A stretch of 64,000 nt of DNA from Rhodomicrobium sp. R_RK_3 (GCF_002198715.1 NZ_MWLK01000006.1:62001-126000); one strand, 5' to 3'; numbered from the stretch's first letter, positions 8,365 to 17,894 are shown. Made by a program: numbers and translations. Notes: generated from the sequence alone by a model not told the origin.

Positions 8365-9702
8365 TTACTGAAGCCGCATGGTCGCGGCATTGCGGCGGGG
8401 CGGGGCGGAGCGTTCGGCGCGCACGGGCTGATCGGCGGTCGGCGGCAGGCTGTCCCAGATGCCGCGCGTGTCGTAAAGCACGGCGCCGGCGAGCCGGCTC
8501 TCATCGACCTGACGGAAGGCCTCATGATCGACGAGCAGGATCAGCAGGCCCTTCGCCGCGACCGCTTGGTCCAGCTCCTGCAGCCGGACGCCGAGGCCTG
8601 TTAGCGTGTCCGGCAAGCGGTCGATGAAGGGCTCGACGACGCCGATGCGGTCGCCATGGATTTCGGCGAGCGTCTCGACGATGGAGAGGGCCGGACTTTC
8701 GCGCAGGTCGTCGACATTGGCCTTGAAGGCAAGGCCAAGACAGGAGACGGGGCGATCCGGATGCGCCTCGATCAGCGTGCAGATCTTCTCCAGCACGTAA
8801 TGGGCCTTGTCGTCATTGACCTCGCGCGCCGTGCGGATGAGCTGGGCTTCGTCCGGACAGGCGTCGACGATGAACCAGGGATCGACAGCGATGCAATGGC
8901 CGCCGACGCCGGGACCCGGCTTGAGGATCTCCACGCGCGGATGCAGATTGGCGAGTTCGATCAGCTCCCAGACATTGATGTCGAGCCGGTCGCAAATCAT
9001 CGACAGCTCGTTGGCGAAGGCGATGTTGGTGTCGCGGAAGGCGTTTTCGGTGAGCTTGACCATTTCGGCGGTGCGGGCGCCGGTCTCGATGCAATTGCCG
9101 CGCACGAACAGCTCGTAGAAGCGCCGCGCCTTGGCGGTGCAGTTGGGACTCATGCCGCCGACGCAGCGGTCGTTTTCGACCAGTTCCTTAAGGATGCGGC
9201 CGGGCAGCACGCGCTCGGGGCAATAGGCGACGGCGAGATCGGTTTCGCCCGTCCGCCGGCCGCCGAGCGGAAAGGTCAGGTCCGGCCGGCGGTCGGCGAG
9301 AAGCTGGCAGATGCGCTCGGTGGTGCCGACCGGCGAGGTCGATTCCAGAATGACGAGGTCGCCGGGTTTCAGATGCGGCGCCAAGGCGTGGGCGGCGGAA
9401 AAGACATAGTCGAGCACGGGCTTCTTGCCGCTCGAAAGCGGGGTCGGCACCGCGATCATGAAGACATCGGCGGGCTCCGGCGTCTCGCGCGCGGTGAGAC
9501 AGCCCGATTGCACGGCGCGGCGGACCTCCTCGGCAAGATCGGTCTCGACGATGTGAATATTGCCGGCGCCGACAGTCGCCACCACGGCGGCGTTGACGTC
9601 GACACCGGTGACTTTCAAGCCGCGGCCGGCGATCAGCGCGGCGGTCGGCAGGCCGATATAGCCGAGGCCGAGAATGCAGACTTTGGGGAAATCAGGACGC
9701 AT
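8365..9702 (-). CDS. wecC: UDP-N-acetyl-D-mannosamine dehydrogenase
   Basis: Oxidises UDP-ManNAc to UDP-ManNAcA with two NAD+. The 445-aa product has the Rossmann motif ILGLGYIGLPTAALIAG at the N-terminus, a central helical domain with KLTENAFRDTNIAFANELS and the catalytic-cysteine segment GPGVGGHCIAVDPWF. The C-terminal substrate domain has GLAFKANVDDLRESPA. The ATG at 9702 is preferred over a TTG at 9717; the gene overlaps the end of wecB by 11 bases. Adjacent wecB and a WecG-type transferase make the ManNAcA specificity more likely than UDP-glucose dehydrogenase activity. Confidence 0.9.
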   Translation of the reverse strand: MRPDFPKVCILGLGYIGLPTAALIAGRGLKVTGVDVNAAVVATVGAGNIHIVETDLAEEVRRAVQSGCLTARETPEPADVFMIAVPTPLSSGKKPVLDYVFSAAHALAPHLKPGDLVILESTSPVGTTERICQLLADRRPDLTFPLGGRRTGETDLAVAYCPERVLPGRILKELVENDRCVGGMSPNCTAKARRFYELFVRGNCIETGARTAEMVKLTENAFRDTNIAFANELSMICDRLDINVWELIELANLHPRVEILKPGPGVGGHCIAVDPWFIVDACPDEAQLIRTAREVNDDKAHYVLEKICTLIEAHPDRPVSCLGLAFKANVDDLRESPALSIVETLAEIHGDRIGVVEPFIDRLPDTLTGLGVRLQELDQAVAAKGLLILLVDHEAFRQVDESRLAGAVLYDTRGIWDSLPPTADQPVRAERSAPPRRNAATMRLQ

Positions 9703-10855
9703 GGCGCAATCTCTCAATGGGCGTTGATAAAAGGGATTTGGCTTCGGCTTTCAGGATGTCGCGAATGCGCAAGGCGGCCTTGCCGTCGCCGAAGGGATTA
9801 TGGGCCCGGCTCATGCGCTGATAATGGGCCGGGTTGTCGAGCAGGCGTGTCGCCTCGTGGACGATCTTCTTGGTGTCGGTGCCGACAAGGATGGCCGTGC
9901 CGGCGTCGATGCCTTCCGGGCGCTCCGTGGTGTCGCGCATGACCAGCACCGGCTTGCCGAGCGCGGGCGCCTCTTCCTGGACGCCGCCGCTATCGGTCAG
10001 CACCAGATGGCAGCGCGACAGCACGCGCACGAAAGGCACGTAATCGAGCGGCGGCAGCAGGCGGATGCGCGGATGCTGGCCGAGCGCGGTCCGGACCGGT
10101 TCCTGCACATTGGGGTTCGGATGAACGGGGAAAAAAATGAAGCAGTCCTCCCGCTGCGCGAGTTGCTTGACGGCGGTCAGGATGCGCTGGATGCCGCCGT
10201 CGAAATTCTCGCGGCGATGCGAGGTGACGAGGATGAGGCGCCGGTCGTCGCCCGCCTCGAGCAGCGGCCCGTCGATCGCGTCATGCACCCAGCCGTAGCT
10301 CTCGGTACGCTGCTTGACGTCGAGCAGCGCGTCGATGACGGTGTTGCCGGTGACGAAGATGCGGTCGCGCGGCAGGTTCTCGCGCATCAGCGCCTCGGCG
10401 GCGCGGCGGGTGGGGGCGAAATGCAGCGAAGCGATCGAGCCGACCACCTTGCGGTTCATTTCCTCCGGCCAGGGGGAATAGATATCGCCCGAGCGCAAGC
10501 CGGCCTCGACGTGATCGACGGGAATGCGCCGGTAGAAGGCGGACATGGCGCCCGCCATGGCGGTGGTGGTGTCGCCCTGGACCATGACCCGGTCGGGCCG
10601 GCAATCGTCGATGACCTTGCCGACGCCGCCGATGATGCGGGCGGTGACGTCGGTGAGGCTTTGGTTGGGCTTCATCAGATCGAGGTCGTAATCCGCCGTC
10701 AGCCCGGCGATGTCGAGCACCTGGTCGAGCATCTGGCGATGCTGGGCCGTGGCGCAAATCTTGACGTCGAAAAGCGGGTCGGTTCTGAGGGCGTAGATGA
10801 CCGGAAACAGCTTGATGGCTTCGGGGCGGGTGCCGAAGACGACGAGGATTTTCAT
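9692..10855 (-). CDS. wecB: UDP-N-acetylglucosamine 2-epimerase (non-hydrolysing)
   Basis: Interconverts UDP-GlcNAc and UDP-ManNAc, supplying the substrate of WecC. The 387-aa product begins MKILVVFGTRPEAIKLFPVI and contains DRVMVQGDTTTAMAGA, HVEAGLRSGD, TSHRRENFDGGI and the UDP-binding segment LTDSGGVQEEAPALGKPVLV, then RDTTERPEG. These are the standard motifs of bacterial WecB/MnaA. It starts 3 bases after the stop of the WecG-type transferase and overlaps wecC, so the three genes form one translational unit. Confidence 0.95.
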   Translation of the reverse strand: MKILVVFGTRPEAIKLFPVIYALRTDPLFDVKICATAQHRQMLDQVLDIAGLTADYDLDLMKPNQSLTDVTARIIGGVGKVIDDCRPDRVMVQGDTTTAMAGAMSAFYRRIPVDHVEAGLRSGDIYSPWPEEMNRKVVGSIASLHFAPTRRAAEALMRENLPRDRIFVTGNTVIDALLDVKQRTESYGWVHDAIDGPLLEAGDDRRLILVTSHRRENFDGGIQRILTAVKQLAQREDCFIFFPVHPNPNVQEPVRTALGQHPRIRLLPPLDYVPFVRVLSRCHLVLTDSGGVQEEAPALGKPVLVMRDTTERPEGIDAGTAILVGTDTKKIVHEATRLLDNPAHYQRMSRAHNPFGDGKAALRIRDILKAEAKSLLSTPIERLRHAS

Positions 10856-10858
10856 GGC

Positions 10859-11635
10859 TCAGCCCTCCGCCCGGATTTTGCTCGGCACGGCGCGCGGAGA
10901 GAAGGCGCGCGCGGCGACGGCCCTTGCCACCAGCCCGGCGAAGACGGCATTGGTGCTGGCATAGCGCCACCACATGCGGCCGGGCTCCTGATAGATGCGG
11001 TAGAGCCATTCGAGGCCGGATTGCTGCATCAAGGCGGGCGCGCGGCGGACATGGCCGGCGAGCACGTCGAGGCCGCCGCCGACGCCCATGATGAAGGGCA
11101 CGTCCAGCGCGTCGCGATGGCGGTGCAGGAAGCGCTCCTTTTGCGGCGTCGGCATGCCGATGAACAGGCAATCGGCGCGGCTGTCGCGGATGGCGGAGAC
11201 GACGGCGCGTTCCTCCTCCGGCCCGAAATAGCCGTCGCGGGTTCCGGCCATAACGAGGCCCGGCCAGCGGCGCTTGGACTCGGCGACGGCGCGGTCGAGA
11301 ACGGGCTGGCGGGCGCCGAGGAAATAGGGCCGGTAGCCTTTGTCGGCGCATTCCCGCAGCAGCGCGAGCATCAGATCGACGCCCGCGACCCGTTCGGGAA
11401 CCCGGATGCCGAGCAGCCGCGCCGCCCAGACGATGCCCATGCCATCGATGCCGACAATATCGCTGCCGGCAATGTCGCGCCGCAGCTCTGGATCGTGCCT
11501 AGCCTTGACCAGCTTGGCGGCGTTGATGGCCACATGCTGTGTCAGCCGCCTCTCGCGCATGGCCTCGATGGCGCGGTCGCGCGTTTCCTGAAATGTCAGG
11601 CAGTCGATAGGGAGGCCCAGTAATTCTCGCCGCAT
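10859..11635 (-). CDS. WecG/TagA/CpsF-family glycosyltransferase
   Basis: GT26-family membrane-associated transferase that adds a sugar such as ManNAc or ManNAcA to an undecaprenyl-diphosphate-linked acceptor. From ATG 11635 (MRRELLGLPIDCLTFQET) the product is 258 aa, the family length. Motifs include AKLVKARHDPELRRDIAGSD, GIDGMGIVWAARLLG, GMPTPQKERFLH and the end region VGGGLDVLAGHVRRAP, then GLEWLYRIYQEP. A longer frame reaches 11941 but adds unrelated sequence. With WecB/WecC encoded next to it, UDP-ManNAcA is the likely donor. HfsJ of the Caulobacter holdfast pathway belongs to this family, so an adhesin role is possible. Confidence 0.9.
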   Translation of the reverse strand: MRRELLGLPIDCLTFQETRDRAIEAMRERRLTQHVAINAAKLVKARHDPELRRDIAGSDIVGIDGMGIVWAARLLGIRVPERVAGVDLMLALLRECADKGYRPYFLGARQPVLDRAVAESKRRWPGLVMAGTRDGYFGPEEERAVVSAIRDSRADCLFIGMPTPQKERFLHRHRDALDVPFIMGVGGGLDVLAGHVRRAPALMQQSGLEWLYRIYQEPGRMWWRYASTNAVFAGLVARAVAARAFSPRAVPSKIRAEG

Positions 11636-11949
11636 AGACTTTATCCATTTTTTGCACCGACCGCTCGACCCCACGCAGCCGCATCCATCCGGCGCAGCGG
11701 CCGGGGCGGCAGTCGGGCTTTCGAAGTCCGATCGGTTCTTGTTTGACGAAAAACAAATCCTTTCGGCGCATGGCGTCAGCCACGCCCGTTGCAGTGATCG
11801 GCTCCCCAGTGCCCTATGAAATGGTCTGCCAGTCCGAGCCGGCCTGGCCGGGTGGTGTGATTGGCGCGTCGCGATCCTCGGTAAAGCCGGTTGAATGAAC
11901 AGTCTGGATCGATCGCGAATCGAATGGGGTGCAATGATCAATTTTCATA
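11636..11949. other. 314-base gap inside the polysaccharide cluster
   Basis: Separates the priming transferase from the WecG–WecB–WecC set. No gene is supported. A short stem (TTGTTT/AAACAA around 11747–11763) is the only structure noticed. The gap is large for an operon, so an internal promoter for the wec genes may lie here, but no convincing -35/-10 pair is seen. Confidence 0.4.
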
Positions 11950-13575
11950 TCAATAAGCATTCTTGTAAGATTTAAGGGAGAATATTGTCATGAATAAAAT
12001 GAGAATATCGAACAATAAAGACCAATTATCGATGTAATAAACGTCGAACTCAACTCTTTTTTGCATCTTTTCAAGCTTTTCCGTCTCTCCGCGATAGCCG
12101 TTGATCTGACTCCAGCCGGAAATGCCGGGCTTGACATTGTGCCGCTTGGCATAGAGGCGGATCTTCTCCTCGAACTCATGGTTGTGAGCGACGGCGTGGG
12201 GCCGAGGCCCGACCAGCGACATCTGACCGGTCAGGACGTTGATGAGTTGGGGCAGCTCGTCGAGATTGGTGCGGCGAAGGAAGCGGCCGACGCGGGTGAT
12301 GCGCTTGTCGTCGCGCGTGGCCTGGCGGACCAGATGACCGTCGTCGAGGGTGGTCATGGTGCGGAATTTGAAGATGCGGAATTCGCCCTGGTTGAAGCCG
12401 TGCCGGCGCTGACGGAAAAACACAGGGCCTTTGGAATCGAGCTTGATCATCAGCCCGATGACCACGAAGATCGGCAGGGCAACGGCCAGGAAGACGCTGC
12501 CGACCGCCAGGTCGAAGATACGCTTCAGGATACGGTCGCGCAGGGTCAGCGGGGCGCGGGACAGTTTGAGCGTCGGCAGCGATCCGACGCCGGCGGAGCT
12601 GAGATGGTGGGCCCAGGCGGCGCTGGCGTCGGGCGCCAGATGGATGGTCGCGGGGACGACGGATAATTCTTCGACGAATGTGCGGATGCGGGCCGGATCG
12701 GACCAGGGCAGCGACAGCACGACCTCGTCGAGCTCGGTGCCGCGCGCGATCTCTTCGACGGCTGCGAGGGCGCCTTGCAGATCCTGCCCCGCCTCGCCCG
12801 CCCGGCCGTGGGTGCCGCGCTCGACCGATGGCAGTTTGACGGTGCCGACCACATCGACGCCGCGCGCATCGACACGGAGCCGCCGGGTGATATAGGCAAC
12901 GCTCGCCGCGTCGCCGACAACGATGATCCGCTTGCCGCCGAGCGCGCCGCGCTGCAGGCCCCATGCGATGAGGCGCCCCAGCACGAGGCGCAGGGCGAGC
13001 GCCGCCAGGATGCCCGCCACATATTGCGCGACGATCGAGCCGCGCGAATAGAATTCGGTGGCGTGGCTGATGAAGAGGGTGAAGGCGAAGAGTAGATAGG
13101 CGGTGTTCCAATGCAGGAAGACCGAGCGCAGCTGCTCGCGGCCCTGCGGCAGGCGGGAGATGGAATAGTCGCGGTTCAGCCCGCAGGGAACGACGAAGAT
13201 CGCGGCCAGCAGTAAGGTGGCAACGAGATATTCGCTGGCGTTCGGCAGGTAGCCGACGATCGCCATATGATAGGCATCGCCCGCCGCAAAGATCGCCGCC
13301 GCGACCAGCATGAATTCGAGCGCGATGGCGATAATGGGAACCGTGCGCGCGTTCAATATCCTCGCCAGCCGACGCCGGCGCTTGGAAAAATTGGCGACCG
13401 CGACCTTGCCCGGCAGGCCATAGGTCAGAATATCCGCGCTATGCGCCGCAACGCTTGACGGAGCGGCGTCACCGAGCGCTCCGGCGGCGTCGGCCATGGC
13501 GCGGCTGTTTGCCGGTTCGCTGGCCGGGATCAACAATTTCGATTGCGACGGGTTCTGCTTGACGGGGTTTTTCAT
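11950..13575 (-). CDS. Undecaprenyl-phosphate glycosyl-1-phosphate transferase (polyprenyl glycosylphosphotransferase)
   Basis: Primes polysaccharide synthesis by moving a sugar-1-phosphate onto undecaprenyl phosphate. The 541-aa protein has several N-terminal membrane segments (residues about 80–200), a cytoplasmic nucleotide-binding-like CoA_binding_3 domain (GGKRIIVVGDAASVAYITRR) and the C-terminal catalytic domain. That domain begins LKRIFDLAVGSVFLAVALP and contains PVFFRQRRHGFNQGEFRIFK, RRTNLDELPQLINVLTGQMS and GISGWSQINGYRGETE. This is the WcaJ/ExoY/HfsE type. It starts 2 bases after the stop of the downstream-numbered kinase gene, so the two are co-transcribed. The sugar is not determinable. 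Confidence 0.93.
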   Translation of the reverse strand: MKNPVKQNPSQSKLLIPASEPANSRAMADAAGALGDAAPSSVAAHSADILTYGLPGKVAVANFSKRRRRLARILNARTVPIIAIALEFMLVAAAIFAAGDAYHMAIVGYLPNASEYLVATLLLAAIFVVPCGLNRDYSISRLPQGREQLRSVFLHWNTAYLLFAFTLFISHATEFYSRGSIVAQYVAGILAALALRLVLGRLIAWGLQRGALGGKRIIVVGDAASVAYITRRLRVDARGVDVVGTVKLPSVERGTHGRAGEAGQDLQGALAAVEEIARGTELDEVVLSLPWSDPARIRTFVEELSVVPATIHLAPDASAAWAHHLSSAGVGSLPTLKLSRAPLTLRDRILKRIFDLAVGSVFLAVALPIFVVIGLMIKLDSKGPVFFRQRRHGFNQGEFRIFKFRTMTTLDDGHLVRQATRDDKRITRVGRFLRRTNLDELPQLINVLTGQMSLVGPRPHAVAHNHEFEEKIRLYAKRHNVKPGISGWSQINGYRGETEKLEKMQKRVEFDVYYIDNWSLLFDILILFMTIFSLKSYKNAY

Positions 13576-13577
13576 GA

Positions 13578-15884
13578 CTAAGCAACTTTGTTAAAAGATT
13601 TATATTCCAAATAATTATGGGCAAAATCGTCGACGACACGGTTCATCACCGCGCCCAGAATCTTGGGCTCCAGCCCCGGCGTTTCCTGCAAGGCGGCGCG
13701 GACGGCGCTGCGGCCGGTCCGCTCCGAGGCGACGACCAGGGCGACGGCGTCGGCCTGATTGACCAGGAAGCGGGAATCCGCCACAGGCAGCAGCGGCGAG
13801 GCATCGATCAGCACCAGATCGTAGATTGCGCGGACATCGGCGATCAGCCGGCCGAGATCGCGGGAGGCGAGCAGCGTGAGCGCCTCGGCGCCGGAGGCGG
13901 CGCTGGCCCCGGCCATGACATGCAGGTTGGTGGCCTGATCGCGCAGTATCGCGCCCTGGAATTCGCAATTGCCCCGCACCACGCCGATCAACCCCGGCGA
14001 CGGCACCAGTTCGAGCCGCGCGGCGACGCTTGGCCGGCGCAGATCGGCGTCGATCAGCAGCACGCGGTCGCCATACATGGCGCAGGCCCGAGCCAGATTG
14101 ATCGCGACCGTCGACTTGCCTTCGCTTGGCAGCGCCGACGTCATCAAGATCACCGAAATCTGCCGCTCGGCCGCCGCCTGCCGCAGGGTGAAGCGGAGTG
14201 AATGAATGCTTTCGGCAAAGGGCGAATCCGGCTCGCGGATGACGAGATCGGCGAGGCGCCGCTCCTCCGCCCCGGGATCATTGGGCACCAGCCGGGCCAG
14301 CCGCGCCGCGCCGGCCCTCAGCGCCACCGGCTGGGCCGCGCCGGCATGCCGCGCGTTCAAGGGCTCGACCAGCGGGATGGTCGCCAGCGGCCTGAGGCCG
14401 AATGCGCTCTGCAGGTCGCTCGCGCGGCGGAAGCCTTCGCTCAGCATGCCGCGTGCCAGCGCCAGGAACAGCCCGGCGGCGAGGCTGCCGAAAAAGCCAA
14501 GGCCGATCATCAGGCTCTTGCGCGGATAGCTCGGCGAGAGCGGCACGGTGGCGGCCGAGAGGATGCGGGAATCGGGGAGCTGCATATGGAGCTGGGCGGC
14601 GGTTTCCTTGGCGCGGGCCAGAAAGGCCTCGAAAAGCGCCCGGTTCGCCTGCGCCTCGCGCTCATATTCATGCAGCTTCACCGCCTTCTGGTTGAAGGTC
14701 GCGGCGCTGAGCTTCAGCTCTTCGAGGCTGGCATTCAGCGAGGCATGATTGCTCTTGGCCATCTCATATTCGGTGCGGGCGCTGGCGACGATGCGGTCCA
14801 GCTCGTCGCGGATCTGGCTGCTCAGATTGATCAGCTCGGCATTGACGCTGATGACTTGCGGGTGGCGGGCGCCGTAGCGGCTGGTCAGCTCGGCCTGCTT
14901 GCGGGCGACATCGGCATATTGATTGCGCATATTGGTGAGCACGGCCGATTGCAGCACGTCGGGCGAGGCGGCACCGGAGCGCAGCTTGTCGGCGTTGATC
15001 TCGCGCAGCTGCTCGAATTTCGACTGGGCCTCGGCGGCGCGGGCGCGGGCCATGACGAGCTGCTCGTTGAGCTGGGAAATCTGACGGTCGGCGAGGTTCT
15101 GCCCATCGGGATTGAAAAGCCCGGCCTCGGCCTTGAAGGATTCATAGGTGTTCTCGGCGGCGAGGAGCTTGGTGCGCAGCCGTTCCACTTCGTCATTCAG
15201 CCAGCCGGTGGCCTGACGCGTGGCGGCGTTCTTGGCGCCGATCTGGTCGGCCAGATAGGCGTCGGCGATGCTGTTGGCCAGCAATGCCGCCTTCGGCGCG
15301 CTTTCCGACCAGACGCTGAGCTCGATGACATAGGTCAGATTGCGGCGCGCGGCGTTGATCTTGCCGCTGAGCGCCTCCGCCGCCAGCGCCAGCCGGTCGA
15401 CCGGCACGGCCTCCTCGGAGGGGTTGAAAACCGCGCTGAAGGGCGCGATCAGCATGGTCTTCAGCCAGCCGACAAGGCTCGGCGAGCCCATGAATTCGGC
15501 ATCCTGGTCGAGATGAAGCTGCTCGGCGACCTTGCGCAGGATGGCCGGCGATTTGATCATCTCCGCTTCGCTTTCGATGGCGCTGTTCTCGGTGCCGGGC
15601 CGGCCGATCACCTCCTGATCCTTGAGGATCTGGGTCTTCCGGCTGTCCACCAGCAGCGTTGCCGTCGCCCGCGATTGCGGCGTCATGCCGAGCACGACGA
15701 TGGCGCTGACGCCTGCCGTGCCGATCAGGGTGGTGAGCGCGATCAGCCGCACATTGCGCCGAAGGCTTTGCAGGATCGCGCCCAGCGCCTCGCGCTCGGC
15801 GTCCATTTGCGTCTTGGCGGGGCCTTGCGCGCCGGGCAGCGCCCGGACCGGCTGGCGGCCGCGCTCAATATTGTGCTGTAACAT
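13578..15884 (-). CDS. Wzc/GumC-like chain-length determinant fused to a bacterial tyrosine kinase
   Basis: A 768-aa inner-membrane polysaccharide co-polymerase. An N-terminal Wzz domain with a first transmembrane helix (LIALTTLIGTAGVSAIVVLG) is followed by a long periplasmic coiled-coil (about residues 210–440), a second helix (SLMIGLGFFGSLAAGLFLAL) and a cytoplasmic BY-kinase. Kinase motifs are Walker A SALPSEGKSTVAINLA, Walker A' LLIDADLRRPSV and Walker B LVLIDASPLLP. The C-terminal tyrosine cluster is sparse, only two tyrosines (NYLEYKSF). It controls chain length and export with the Wza-like lipoprotein. The start overlaps the end of the barrel gene by 20 bases. Confidence 0.92.
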   Translation of the reverse strand: MLQHNIERGRQPVRALPGAQGPAKTQMDAEREALGAILQSLRRNVRLIALTTLIGTAGVSAIVVLGMTPQSRATATLLVDSRKTQILKDQEVIGRPGTENSAIESEAEMIKSPAILRKVAEQLHLDQDAEFMGSPSLVGWLKTMLIAPFSAVFNPSEEAVPVDRLALAAEALSGKINAARRNLTYVIELSVWSESAPKAALLANSIADAYLADQIGAKNAATRQATGWLNDEVERLRTKLLAAENTYESFKAEAGLFNPDGQNLADRQISQLNEQLVMARARAAEAQSKFEQLREINADKLRSGAASPDVLQSAVLTNMRNQYADVARKQAELTSRYGARHPQVISVNAELINLSSQIRDELDRIVASARTEYEMAKSNHASLNASLEELKLSAATFNQKAVKLHEYEREAQANRALFEAFLARAKETAAQLHMQLPDSRILSAATVPLSPSYPRKSLMIGLGFFGSLAAGLFLALARGMLSEGFRRASDLQSAFGLRPLATIPLVEPLNARHAGAAQPVALRAGAARLARLVPNDPGAEERRLADLVIREPDSPFAESIHSLRFTLRQAAAERQISVILMTSALPSEGKSTVAINLARACAMYGDRVLLIDADLRRPSVAARLELVPSPGLIGVVRGNCEFQGAILRDQATNLHVMAGASAASGAEALTLLASRDLGRLIADVRAIYDLVLIDASPLLPVADSRFLVNQADAVALVVASERTGRSAVRAALQETPGLEPKILGAVMNRVVDDFAHNYLEYKSFNKVA

Positions 15885-17151
15885 TGACCATCACCACATG
15901 TCGGCTGAAGGAAAATTCGGAGAGGGTCGAATCCCGGTCGTAATAGGAATAGTCGAGCCCGAAATTGAGGTTGCGGTTGAGCGAGTAATCGATCCCGGCG
16001 CCGAGCTGCAGGACATCGTCGCGCCGGTCCGAGCCGGAGAAATCCTCGTCGGTGAAGCTGCCGCGCAACGTCGCGATGAGGTCGCGGCGGATCTCATAGT
16101 CGAGGCGCAGGCCGCCGGTGACATCGATGCGCGAATCCTGATTTTGCGCCGCCATCTCGGCGATGGAGCGCGAGCCGAAAGCCGTCACCGTCATCAAGGG
16201 CGTCATCAGCCAGGTCAGTTGCCCGTTGGCCGCGAGCCCGTTGGTCTCCGGGATTTCCGGATTGGTGTAGCTCTGCTCGAGGATGCCGGCATCGACCGAG
16301 CCGAACAGCATCGGTGTCAGCAGGAATTCGACCCCGGCCCGTGCGTCATAGCCCTCGGAATCGCGGTTAAGGTCGCCGGTCCCTTCATAGTCGCGCTGAT
16401 TGACCTGAAAGCGGGTGAAGGCGCGGTAACCGGGCGAGAAGTCGTAGAAGGGCCTGACGCTGGCGGTCGCGATGGTGCCGTCGCGGAAGGATTGCTCGAT
16501 GGTCGCGCCGGAAAAGGTCTCGCCATTCTGATAGGTCAGGTCGCGGATGCTGCCGCCGACGGTGACGCCCAGCCGGTTGAACGTCTTGGTCACATAGGCT
16601 TCGGCGGTCAGGTCCTCATAAGGAATCGGCCCCAGGCTGTCCCCAGGAGAAAAGCCGTCGCCGGGGAGCTCGAAGCGGCGCGCCGCCTCGAAACGCGTAT
16701 CCAGTTGCAGATCGTTCCGGATCTGGCGCGCGGAGGCGAGGCTCGCATGGGCCTCGGTCCGGTCCTGGCTGTCGAAGCGGTCATATTGAAAATGGCGGGC
16801 GCCGGCCTCGAAAGTATGGCGGACAATCTCGCTTGCGCTGCTGACGGTCAGCTCGGGCGCGATGACCAGGGCCATGTCGCTGACAGGGTCGTTCGGCGCG
16901 GCGAAGATGTTGCTGTCATAGGCACCGCCGACCGTAACGCGCGGATAGAAGAAGATGTTGTCGTAATAGAGCCCGGCCGGTGCCAGATAAGGGCGCGCGC
17001 GCTGCCGGACCGGCACGTTCGCCTCGTCCTGGACGCTGTCGCCCGCGAGGCTGGCGTGAGAGCCGAGAGCGCTGAACAGGAGCATCGCGATGCCGATCGG
17101 CAAGAGCGCGAACTGCGCCTCCACTCCGTGACTCGAACATTGCACCAACAC
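15865..17151 (-). CDS. Outer-membrane beta-barrel protein of the polysaccharide export cluster
   Basis: About 428 residues, predicted outer-membrane barrel: after a signal peptide (FALLPIGIAMLLFSALGSHA) come alternating beta-strand segments such as YPRVTVGGAYDSNIFA and LNFGLDYSYYDRDSTLSEF. The protein ends in an aromatic residue (VNVTAQY), as barrels do. It resembles the BBP2-type barrels found beside Wza-like proteins in alphaproteobacteria. The longest frame begins at 17256, but a Shine–Dalgarno GGGAG (17157–17161) 5 bases before GTG 17151 gives a protein that starts just before the signal peptide, so I prefer it. It may form or stabilise the outer-membrane exit for the glycan. Confidence 0.78.
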   Translation of the reverse strand: MLVQCSSHGVEAQFALLPIGIAMLLFSALGSHASLAGDSVQDEANVPVRQRARPYLAPAGLYYDNIFFYPRVTVGGAYDSNIFAAPNDPVSDMALVIAPELTVSSASEIVRHTFEAGARHFQYDRFDSQDRTEAHASLASARQIRNDLQLDTRFEAARRFELPGDGFSPGDSLGPIPYEDLTAEAYVTKTFNRLGVTVGGSIRDLTYQNGETFSGATIEQSFRDGTIATASVRPFYDFSPGYRAFTRFQVNQRDYEGTGDLNRDSEGYDARAGVEFLLTPMLFGSVDAGILEQSYTNPEIPETNGLAANGQLTWLMTPLMTVTAFGSRSIAEMAAQNQDSRIDVTGGLRLDYEIRRDLIATLRGSFTDEDFSGSDRRDDVLQLGAGIDYSLNRNLNFGLDYSYYDRDSTLSEFSFSRHVVMVNVTAQY

Positions 17152-17321
17152 ACAAACTCCCTCTCGCGGAAAGATCCAGACCCACGGGCCCGATCGTCCG
17201 GTACTCTGTCGCGGAAAATGATCGATTCCTGTCGCCGCAAGCATGAGCACCGACAATCCTCTCAGTTCACCCGGCGCCTTGATTGTCTTGCCTCAGGAGA
17301 TTTTGAAATGATGGGATGACA

Positions 17322-17894
17322 TCAAAAGAAACGCTCAGGGATCTTGATGCTGTCCCCGGGCAGGATTGGGAAATGACCGTCATCGACTTTCACCGGAATA
17401 GGATTTTTGCTGGAATTGCGAATGATATAAATCGTCGATTCATTTGCTCTGTAAGTATATCCGCCTGCGATCGCGGCAATGTCTTGCGCAGAAATGCCTG
17501 GCCGGTACGGGAATTGTCCGGGATTCTTGACCTCGCCGATAATATTGATCGGCCGGTAGTTCAGAATATCGATGGTCACGCGCGGATTGCGCACATAACC
17601 GCCCTTCAAGTGCTCGATCAGGCTGAGCCGGAAATCGTCGAGCCCGAAGCCGCCGGCGCGAATTTCACCGACCAGCGGGAAGGCGATCTTGCCGTTCTCG
17701 TCGATCTGGAATTCACCTGTGAGGTTCGGCTCATCGAAGACATTGATCTTCAGCCTGTCACCCGGCGCCAGCGCATAGGCGGTGCCGGGAAGGGCGGAGG
17801 TTGTGGTGGTATCGCCGGTCTCGGCCGTCCCACCGCAGGCGGCCAGACCTGATACGGCGGCCACCATCGCAACGATTTTCAACGCCCCAAGCAA
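17322..17894 (-). CDS. Wza-type polysaccharide export lipoprotein
   Basis: A 190-aa outer-membrane export protein. The signal peptide ends in the lipobox LAACGG at about residues 17–22. The Poly_export domain follows (YALAPGDRLKINVFDEPNLT, FQIDENGKIAFPLVGEI), then one SLBB domain (NIIGEVKNPGQFPYRPGI). It is short compared with Wza (about 380 aa), as is common for alphaproteobacterial export proteins paired with a separate barrel. Start codon is TTG 17894, supported by GGAG 6 bases before it; no ATG or GTG in frame suits better. It is the first gene of the minus-strand polysaccharide operon, followed by the barrel and the Wzc-like kinase. Confidence 0.9.
   Translation of the reverse strand: MLGALKIVAMVAAVSGLAACGGTAETGDTTTTSALPGTAYALAPGDRLKINVFDEPNLTGEFQIDENGKIAFPLVGEIRAGGFGLDDFRLSLIEHLKGGYVRNPRVTIDILNYRPINIIGEVKNPGQFPYRPGISAQDIAAIAGGYTYRANESTIYIIRNSSKNPIPVKVDDGHFPILPGDSIKIPERFF

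Noticed and set aside
9800-11623. 607-codon plus-strand frame opposite wecB/wecG
   Set aside because: Composition and lack of motifs mark it as antisense shadow; wecB and the WecG-type gene explain the region.
14202-15881. Long open frame (559 codons) on the plus strand opposite the Wzc-like kinase
   Set aside because: It is a high-GC shadow: no start signal, low-complexity alanine/glycine/arginine composition and no domain, while the opposite strand encodes a complete Wzc-type protein.
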